The translations under genes were made by a program, and so were the position numbers. This document shows, in pieces, positions 55,681 to 64,000 of a DNA stretch of 64,000 nucleotides. Numbering within the stretch: position 1 is the first letter of the stretch; each line of letters starts with the position of its first letter. The stretch is taken from positions 240,979 through 304,978 of the forward strand of contig JAJVDF010000663.1 of assembly GCA_022410635.1 (NCBI GenBank). The letters are read 5' to 3'. The notes under the pieces were generated by a model that was not told where the DNA came from, made no database searches, and saw only the letters and a program-made list of their open reading frames with translations. Source of the stretch: Tretioscincus oriximinensis (Eukaryota > Chordata > Lepidosauria > Squamata > Gymnophthalmidae).

Positions 55681-58261
55681 CATGAAATCCTTTTAATGAT
55701 AGCATACCAGTCCTCTATACCATCCACTGTCTCCCAAAATCTACTTAAGACCATGTTTATTGCTTCCATGACAAGGTCTGTCCATCTCACCCTCTGCCAT
55801 TCTGTTCCCCTGTTGCTCTCAATCTTTCCAAGCATTATGTGGCCAAACTATGTGAAGGGGAATTGGATGTACAGACCAATCACTAAGGAATGTCACTGAT
55901 TCTCCATTTCTGATCTGAAGTAATGAAAAAAAAGGATTAGTTGGAAATGGCCAGAAGCACAAGAGTCTACACTTTTAACTAGCTATCAGATTCTCATAGA
56001 AACTGCTGAGAGTAACTCCCAAATTACTGTTACAGTATTCTCCTTTCCCCAAGAGAATTGCAATGATACACAAGCAATAAAATGCAATGACACACAAGCA
56101 NTAAAATAATATAGGTCAATAGTTCAACTTTCCACCTTTATGATGGAAAGTTTTTTCTCTCTCTTTTTCACTGAGAATGTCTCATTTGTATTTGCTTTCT
56201 AGGGTCATTATCTGTCCCTAGTGGGTCTTTGTAAAGGTCCAAATTCCAAATAAACAGTACACTCCGAGACAGGTATGTGTCGGTAATTTTTGTTGCATTT
56301 GGCTAAAATATGAGTACTAAGCTGAATAGGTAAACATAAAAGTATGCCATTTAAAACAATACATTCCCATTAGTGTTTGAATATATGCCTAAACTCCATG
56401 TACACTTTTACATGGTTATGTCATTTCCTGTATAAAGTGTGCTTGTTTATACAGCAGCCGTATGAAAGATGCAGTAACCCAGTATGTGGGCTATTTGAAG
56501 CTGCTTTTAAGAAAGCTAAAACTCCCTTGGTTTTTGTATAATAAAAGGTGTTAAAAGATACTGCTTTTATAATGTTTTAATCAAGTTTGATAAGATGCTA
56601 TTGTTATTGCTGTTAAATTTATTCTGAAGATCTCATTATTTGCATTCTAGAAGGATTTTCAATAATTGACAATTATCAGATGTGAACGAATTACTGTAAA
56701 TACACCTTTATTTCATACCATCTCCGGTTAACTCAAATCCCAAAGAAAGTCCAAGGACTTTTAAAAGCCCATGCTTTTAAAAAAAATTAAATTCCATTCT
56801 TTGGAATGAACTGATGATAGTTTAAAGTAAAGATATGACCACAGCCTATGTGTAATTGATTAGTAGTAACTGTGGCTAGTAGTAATGCTGGGGGTGTGCA
56901 GGATTATTTCCATTGTGTCTATTTCTATTTCAATTTCCCATGCCCTGTGGACCAGTCAGATGCAAAGCCCTAGATTGCATTGCTTCAACACCACCAGCCA
57001 GCAAGAGGGTGCCTACTGAGAGCTAAATGTTCAGTCACTGCCATGTTGGAAACTGGCCCTGTTTTCCTTGCAAATTTCAGGAAAATTTGCATTTTAAAAA
57101 TAGTACTTTACTGTTTTTCAACACATCCACAATTTTATAGAATACATATACAAGTCCCCCCATGCTTGGAATACAAATGGGTAAGTGGTTTCCCCCCTTT
57201 ACTCTACCTTTTGTTCCACGCTTTTGCAGAAACTGGAAAAGTGCTATTTGGTTTTACAAAGTTGTGGAAAAACTGGCTTGCAGCCTTCCAGCTTCCTCTC
57301 TTCCCCTAGCATCACAAAGAAGGGATAAGGAATGTATAATGGTTTTCTTTTTCCTGAAAGAGACTTCTGCACAAAAGCACCATGACATCTAAGTGACTCT
57401 TACACAATCAGAATAATGTGATGTTTTATTGTTCCACAACCCCCCACCTCCAAAGCTTCATAGGGTGCACTTACGCTTTTGGAGCACAGGTGTGTGAATT
57501 GTTTCCCCATAGTTCCTTTCCCCCTCATTTTTGCAGAATTCTGGAAAACTGATGTTTTGATCTTGCAAAGTTGTGAGGAAACGAGCATTTAAAAAAAAAC
57601 CATAAGCTGATTTTCATGAAGCAGCACAGGGTGATATATATGAATATTATGAAGTTTTTTAGTGGAGTCTTGGTAACAGAAGAAGCTAAGTACATTGCTA
57701 GAGCTATATAAATAAATGTTAATAATAATAAGAAGGGACAGAATTAGAAATGCCATTAGCTGTGGTTCCATTATGTATTAGGGCAGAAAGGAATTAAGGA
57801 ATTGGAGCCGGCATTCCCAGCCCTGGGAAACCAAAGTCTTAGGGACAGTTGAAAAGCCAATGAGCAAAAGAGGGTTGGTAAGCACATAGCCCTCACCTGC
57901 ATCTGAGCATTGGAAAGAAAACTGAAGTAGAGGAATGCTGGTGTGTGAGTACTGAGCAACAAAGTTAAATTGACTAGCTCCACTGCCATTTTGCCCAGGT
58001 AAAGGCAGCAGTCATGAGGAAAAACACTCTTTGACAATGTGCATAAATGCATCTGGATCAATTTCAGTTTGTTTGGACTGCTAAGATAAGATCATTAATA
58101 GTGTCTGACTCTGGTTTGGGCCTTAGACATCCATATTCTATACACTCTGTGCTTGTACAAATGCAATGCTCCCTTAAGTAACCTGCACTTGGGAATGATT
58201 CAAAAGCTAATTCTTTATAAATGAATGCAACCAGAAATGTCCTGATGAACACTGTACCTAA
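55681..58261. other. Intergenic, no gene seen
   Basis: AT-rich, with an ATAA run at 57710-57730. No exon or named repeat recognised. Confidence 0.65.
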
Positions 58262-58515
58262 AAGAGCCAGTTTGGTGTTGTGGTTAGAGTGTTGGATTCT
58301 TATCTGGTAGCCTCCCGATTCGATTTCCCACTCCTCCATGAAAGCCAACTGGATGACCTTGTGCCAATCACAGTTCTTTAGAACTCCCTCAGTCCCGCCT
58401 ACTTCACAGGGAGTATTTGTGGAGAAAGCAACAAAAAGCTATGTGCACCACCCTTTGGTTGGCTGCCCTGAGACCCTTGGGGTATAGGGTGGGATATAAG
58501 TATAAATAAATAAAT
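58262..58515 (+). mobile_element. tRNA-derived SINE (Sauria-type)
   Basis: The head AGAGCCAGTTTGGTGTTGTG looks like an A-box region, and GATTCGATTTCCC resembles a B box. Then come GATGACCTTGTGCCAATCAC and CTACTTCACAGGG, typical of squamate Sauria SINEs as I know them. It ends with the GGTATAGGGTGGGATATAAG and AAATAAATAAAT tail. Confidence 0.85.
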
Positions 58516-59599
58516 ATAAACCTATTGGCTTGGATTATGTTGAAAGGCTGGCACATCCAATCAAATGTAAGTGGAACAAAGGCGGGAGCTTTTAGACAGG
58601 CAGTATGGTGGCAAGTCTTCTTTGTATATACAAAGAAGCCACTGCAGTGTTGCCTGCTTGGAATCTCTTTGTATGGCCCAGCTCTTGGCAGTGAGAGGAA
58701 GAGGTAGGATGTTGCACTCCAAGTGCAGTAAGCAGGCTTAAGCATAGCAGTGNGAGGCAGGATGAGGCCCGAAGAACTCATCAACAGCCAATGCCCTATG
58801 GCTACTACCAGCAATGTCTCCATTGCCCCCAACAGGCCTTTCTTAACTATACTCAGAACACAATAGGCACATCCACCCTCCATCTCATACTGCTGCCACC
58901 TCTATCTGTGCAAAATGGCAGTGGTATAAAGAGATGCTGCAGTGTTACCTATCTTCCATATTCTGCCCTTTCCATCTGCCCAGCACTTGCCAGTCTATTA
59001 AATCCACCTTTCTCTCTCCCCTAGCATATGCCCCTCCACTTCCCTCCCTCCCTCCCCGCCCCCGCTTACCCCTGCCCCAGACCTATCTAAATCAGTGCAG
59101 TGGCTACTGNGTTCTTGACTGCTGTGGTCAGGATCCCTTGGATTCTAATCCCTTTTTATGATGTTTTGTTAGATCAGGCAGGCCAATGCACCTTCTGTGG
59201 TGTATCACTCCCTTAACTGAAGGCTTAAAAAGATTTTTAAAGCACTNAACCTGCTTTCTTCTGAGGCTTTGGTTGAGATACTGTATGGATTCACACTGTG
59301 ACAGTGGAACAGTCAAGGCAAACAACTGGAACACTGCATTCGTGTTGCTAATTGCTTCACCCCTCCAAATAACCCCCAAAGCATTCTCAAACTGATCTTT
59401 GTTTTNGCACTTTCTGGCTGTTGGACTAGTCCAAGCAAATAGCAGAAATTTGCTAAAGGCAAACCAGCTGCAACATTTCTGAAATTTCTTGAAAGCTTAT
59501 AATGGATCTGTATTGTTGCACGTGTTTTCCTGCCATGCTAAGCCTTTAGGTTTAGAAAAACTGGGCTGAGTTTGCACACAACCTTTAGTTATTTAAAGG
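58516..59599. other. Intergenic, no gene seen
   Basis: Contains a perfect 22-bp palindrome at 58617-58638 and a C/T-rich stretch at 59030-59085. No gene recognised. Confidence 0.6.
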
Positions 59600-60035
59600 G
59601 AACATAAGAAGAGCCATACTGAATCGGGCCANAGCTCATCTATTCCAGCATTCTGTCTCAAACAGAGGCCCAACCAATCCACCAGGGAGTCTGAACAGAA
59701 GAATGCAAAATATGAACCTGTTCATGACTCCCTGCAAATGGTATTTCAGGACTACTGCCTGTTGCTCCATCCCGGAGGCAGCATCCAGACATCCATCCTA
59801 GTACCCATTTATACCCTTGGTATCCATAAACCTGTCTAGTCCTGTCTTGAAGCTATCCAAGCTGTTAGCTACCACCACCTCTTCAGGAAGTAAATTCCAC
59901 AGGTCGATGACCCTCTGGGTGAAAAAATACTTTCCTTTATCACTGGTTCTCACTCTTCTGCCCATCAATTTCAAGGAATGCCCCCTGGTCTTAGTGTTGT
60001 GTGACAGAGAAAACATTTTGTCTCTATTCACCCTA
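59600..60035 (-). mobile_element. CR1-type LINE 3' end
   Basis: Tail plus ORF2 C-terminus in reverse. GAAGAGCCATACTGAATCGG at 59610 runs through to GTGACAGAGAAAACATTTTG at about 60020. Confidence 0.87.
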
Positions 60036-60639
60036 TGATTAAGGAGGGGTTTTGTGAGTGCTATAAATCTGTGGTGTGAGTTATTGTAAACTGTTTAGAA
60101 TCGTTGAATCTTATGGGTTTTTATTTTGCATAACAAAGACATTTTAAAGAACTTTGAACTTCGGTATTTTAATTCTAAAGGAGAAGCCTTTTCATAGTAA
60201 CCCAACACTAGCCTGTAGCACCATCAAATAATCACACTCTTATACACTTGCAGCCAGCACACAAAAAAGCCTAATTTGCAGTTAAAAAGGCAGAATTGTA
60301 AATAAGAGTTCCACACAACAAATGTGGGTTCCCCGTGAAAATGAGGACAGGGAAGAAATATGGGAGAGAATGTCTCTTTTTTATAGAAAATAATAAACGA
60401 GCCTTTTTGCATAGGCTTGTTAATACACTTCAATGAGCTTGCTATTTTCCACTGTGGCGTCTCTCTTGCTTTTTGGCTTCTCTCAGCAGCACTCCCTTCA
60501 CTGCTCTACAGTGAAAGGGAAATAANATTATGCAGCAGTTGGGATCCAAAGGGCACAGTTCGGAGACTTCTCTGAACATAGTCTCCTTGCTGTTAAGAGA
60601 ANGCCAACATTTCAGCACTTGGACAGCTCCGAGTTCCGC

Positions 60640-61150
60640 TACGAACATTAATATTCACAGCTGAACACGGAAGCAGGGCTGATGTGAACTCTAAGTCAAT
60701 CAGACACTGTCCTGGTCCTCCAAAGATTTGGCCAATAAAGGAGCTCCCAGTGAACATTACGTTGTTTTTATGCTCCTCAGTGCCACACGGCCAGATCCCT
60801 GATGCTAATTACTGCACCACGTACCAACAAGCAGTAATCAACGATAATTGGAACTGCTTGTTGGTGCGCAGTGTGGTAATTATGTCAGACACCCAGCCAC
60901 GAGGTGCTGAAGAGCTAAAAACAAGGAAAGGAAACCAGCCAGGTGGGGGACACTTTGTTCATTTGCCCCGGGGGGCCCATGAGCCTAGCTTCACTAGTGA
61001 TGTGAACCAGATGCAAAAAGTGACTAAAATGGATGTCTCGTGTAATAACAATTTGGCATTTGCACAGCAAATCACATTGTTCTAGCTGCTGAATACAAAC
61101 TTATATGGCTTCAGTTAATCCTCATTAAGCTTTAACATAGGTACATGAGG
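60640..61150. promoter_or_regulatory. Apparently non-repeat block with hairpin; candidate conserved non-coding element
   Basis: No recognised repeat and balanced composition, with TAATTA-type homeodomain words (60806, 60877) and a 77-nt hairpin at 60806-60882. It lies about 15 kb downstream of GDF5; mouse and human GDF5 have joint and growth enhancers downstream (known). A plus-strand open frame (60684-61085) has no recognisable protein features. Regulatory role is inferred. Confidence 0.35.
60806..60882. other. Imperfect 30-bp stem hairpin
   Basis: Arms 60806-60835 and 60853-60882 pair at 25 of 30 positions, including a 13-bp end run (ACCAACAAGCAGT), with a 17-nt loop. Both outer ends read TAATTA. 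It could be a structured RNA, a precursor-like hairpin or a paired binding site. Confidence 0.6.
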
Positions 61151-61460
61151 AAAAGATCTTACGTTGTAAATATACCCCTTTTAAAAAGATCCCAGGGTGA
61201 AACATGGGGCTTGCAGGCAGTCATTCCACAAAGGGGCAAAAAGAAGGCCTGAAGGTGAAAGGTGAAGAAAGAAATGAAATTTTTAAAAAAGCAAAATGTT
61301 GTTCTTATTTGCTTATTAGACAAGATATGTGAAATCAATTTAAGAAAAAGATGAATGATTGCAAAGAGGANAAAATTATTGACTTTCCTACACAGAGAGG
61401 AAAAGCATTTTCATTCTGAAACAGTGAGCCATGACCCTGTGAAAACCTTATGACTCTATA

Positions 61461-61540
61461 TATACTACTCAAAACAATTAAGGGAACACTTTAACGTACA
61501 CTGTGTTTACGTTTTCCCTTAATTGTTTTGAGCAGTATAC
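61461..61540. mobile_element. 80-bp palindromic MITE-like hairpin
   Basis: 61461-61489 and 61512-61540 pair almost perfectly (CTCAAAACAATTAAGGGAA against TTCCCTTAATTGTTTTGAG), and the centre is itself nearly palindromic. TA-rich flanks suggest a Tc1/mariner-type MITE, but family assignment is a guess. Confidence 0.6.
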
Positions 61541-62079
61541 AAGTATAGCACTACAAAATGCCGCCATTTGGCTACGCCCTTAAACTAGAGCATGGGTTGA
61601 AAGTATTCCACCAATGCTGAGGGCAGCACTCAACTCTTAGACAGGATTATGAGACAGCTGGAGGCACAGAATCTATTCCTCAAGTTCTGGAACATCAGCT
61701 TTAATTAATAATAGGTTTCCTTGAGAGCAAAATCAAAGATACTGTCCAACCACATTTTGTTGTTGTTGTTGTTTATAGGTGAAAAGCAAAAAAAAGTAGC
61801 AATAGCGGGAAGCAGGGAGTGCATAATTTGCTAAAAGGAGTAAAATAATTGAGAATGATGTCATTTTTTATTGATCAATTAACTGAAAAANTTATATATG
61901 CAATAATGGAAACATCACTTCCCCTTCAGCCTCTTCCCTCTCTGTGATGCTTGGAAACGGCACAGAAAAAGAGGCAATNAAGTTCACATAGATACTCTGT
62001 TTCCCACTGCGTTCTATTTTCCCCTTCCTCTTTTTCTTTCCACAACCATTCAGCTGATGGATGCAAAGAGCATTTTGTT

Positions 62080-62395
62080 TGACATAGAAGAAGAAGAACT
62101 GGGTTCTTATACCCNGCTTTTCTCACCTTTTCAAAGGGACTCAAAGTGGCTTACAAGGGTATTTTGCCCAACGGCTGACATTCTGTCTTCTCCACCAGGC
62201 TCTGGTGGTTCCCATGTATCTACTTGCAGTCAGTTGCAATTTCTTGCAGTTCCTGCTTTTGAATAGCTGGGTTGGCTAGAGCTACAGGCTAGTGGAAGGT
62301 GCTCACCCCTCCCCACGTCCCATACAGGGCTTCGAAACCCCATCTCCCAGGCGAGAGACGAATTCCTAAGCAACTGAACTATTTGTGAGTATGTG
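62080..62395 (-). mobile_element. tRNA-headed SINE, Sauria-like tail
   Basis: The minus strand begins near 62395 with an A-box-like TAGTTCAGTTGCTTAGGA and a B-box-like GGTTTCGAAGCCC. It ends TTGTAAGCCACTTTGAGTCC and (TTC)n at 62084-62095. The middle differs from the SINE at 58262, so it may be another subfamily. Confidence 0.7.
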
Positions 62396-62399
62396 TGAG

Positions 62400-62960
62400 T
62401 GGATAGATGGATTTATTTGGATTTTTATTCCACTCTACACCCAATGTTTTCAGAGCAAGTCACAATCATAAAAGAAGAATACAACAGCCACAAAACAAAA
62501 TACAGTCAGTGAAGCAACAACACCATGAGAAACTAATCACTCAACCAAAGACCAGGACAAAGTGGTGCGTTTTCAAAGATTTCCTAAATACCTGCCATGA
62601 AGCAGCCTGCCTTATGCCATTTTCTTTCACTTTCAGATTTTGCTTTAATATGTCAATTCCGTATGTTTGCTTTTATTGTTGGCCACCTGGAGACCTTCAG
62701 ATATATAAATCTCAAGGGGGAGATGATTCCACAATCTAAGGGTCACTGTCAAAAAGACATGATTCCAGGTCCTTCCTTACCATTGACAGTGATGCAACAG
62801 CCAGAAGTACCTCCCCTACAGACTGTATGGCACAGGCAGGTCGATATGAGGGAAGACAACTCTTTAGATATTTGGGGGCCGAGTTATCTAGGGCTTTATG
62901 TGTTAGTACCTTTAATTGGGTTTGGTTATATTGCATAAGGGACAAATCATGTAAGAAGAG
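62400..62960 (-). repeat. Interspersed squamate-type repeat
   Basis: ATTTGGATTTTTATTCCACTC at the left, and GATATTTGGGGGCCGAGTTA with CTAGGGCTTTATGTGTTAGT at the right, match a repeat I recognise as common in lizard genomes. I cannot name its class. Orientation is inferred from the cis ATATAAA-type end. Confidence 0.45.
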
Positions 62961-64000
62961 GTCACCATTGGAGATACTAGACTAGAATTGATCTGAGGAC
63001 CTCAGTTCTCTGTCTCTGACTTACGACATCATAAATCTATTCATTTTTAAATCATTTGGCAGCAAACCAACAAGTGTTCAGAACAAGGTGACTGGAACAG
63101 TAGCTGTAACTTTCTATTTGTGGGCAAACAAATCTGACTTTGAGAAAGATGTGTTTATTCTATACAAAGTATCTGTTCTGTTTCAGATTGTTTTGATCAT
63201 ATATTCCAATGCATTTGGTGTGAAACAGAAGGTCAGGAGGGTTGAAGTCCCATGTATGAGAAAACATTTTCCAGGATTTGGCTTTCTCCAAGGTAACATG
63301 CAAGCGCAATTAAAACAGAATCTGGAAATACAGAGTACAGTACCTTATTCAAAGTTTGTTGTATGAGCTGAACTCCCTTCATTGATAGTTTTCCAAAACA
63401 CACAGCTGCAATAATCTTTATCCAGGGGCAGTGAATAAATTAAGTCTGAACACCTCCTCTACATATACTGTGGCATAGTATGCAGCACTGTACGCTGTAT
63501 AACCTCTTTTTGGTAATGGAAAGATGAAGTAGGCAGGAGTGGAAAACCTGTCTGATTGGCAAAAGGTTTCTTCTTTAAATAGCAAGCAAATGGGAAGAAA
63601 AATCTATAGGACGAAAGCCACATAATCACTGTGATGTCCAGTTGCTGAAACAATGTCTGATGGAATCATCAAACCTTCCCGTTGGGCATNGTGCCAAAGC
63701 ATATTCAGAATTTGACAGGGAGGGATGAAATACCAGCAGCAGCACCCTGTCGAGCAGGTAGCAGCAAACAGAGCCCCTACAGATGATCACCTAAAGCAAA
63801 TAAATGTGCCATTCTAACAGGAGCAACAGAAACCATGGGACTGAGAGCTAGGCAATTTTTTCCATTCACACCCAATATCCATTAATTTAAAGTCCATTCC
63901 TGTTTCTGAAAGCCAAAGAGGCACTATCTGAAGAGACGGCGTAAGGGAGTTCTGCCCTGATCCATTTTGCTTCATTCTCCCTAACTATGCAGCCTCTTGA
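62961..64000. other. Intergenic, no gene seen
   Basis: Nothing recognised. In mammals UQCC1 follows GDF5 on the same strand; no exon of it is visible here. Confidence 0.6.

Noticed and set aside
58262..58335. tRNA-like head
   Set aside because: Part of a SINE, with degraded internal promoter boxes and no proper cloverleaf; not a tRNA gene.
60684..61085. 133-codon plus-strand open frame over the hairpin block
   Set aside because: No recognisable domain, codon pattern or splice context; better explained as a moderately GC-rich non-coding block.

Overview
The window is vertebrate nuclear DNA, most likely from a squamate reptile (lizard or snake). The evidence is split genes with GT/AG introns, a CpG-rich promoter, several CR1-type LINE 3' ends, L1 tails, a tRNA-headed SINE that looks like the squamate 'Sauria' SINE, a DIRS element, and hAT and mariner-type DNA elements. 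Species cannot be named from the sequence alone. Scattered single N bases mark assembly uncertainty.

Two protein-coding genes are firmly supported, arranged head to head. On the minus strand, 4167-24570 holds 21 coding exons of CEP250 (C-Nap1), a long coiled-coil centrosome linker protein. Its start codon is at 24570 and its probable promoter is a CpG-rich block at about 26.6-27.25 kb. Every splice junction keeps one continuous frame of about 1,319 codons, roughly the N-terminal half; the 3' end lies off the left edge. On the plus strand, 42733-45307 holds both coding exons of GDF5, a BMP-family joint and cartilage morphogen of 500 residues, complete apart from one N. CEP250 next to GDF5 in divergent orientation matches the mammalian neighbourhood as I know it.

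The roughly 16 kb between the two promoters contains palindromic elements (27.4 and 28.6 kb), a decayed L1 (29.0-30.3 kb), a possible LTR (30.9-31.2 kb) and a 5.6 kb decayed DIRS tyrosine-recombinase retrotransposon (about 31367-36977). That element still shows inverted terminal repeats and an internal complementary region. Downstream of GDF5 (46.6-64 kb) no coding gene is visible. The region holds CR1 tails in both orientations, a truncated L1 (53.4-54.8 kb), SINEs, a possible LTR and one apparently non-repeat block at 60.6-61.15 kb containing a 77-nt imperfect hairpin.

The points most worth a second look are: a 56-codon upstream ORF in the GDF5 leader whose stop overlaps the GDF5 start codon; the 60.8 kb hairpin block as a possible GDF5 regulatory element; the DIRS insertion between CEP250 and GDF5; large foldback elements at 25.0-25.4 kb and 27.4 kb; and a 14-residue periodicity in the long CEP250 exon. 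I did not find a clearly new multi-gene system.
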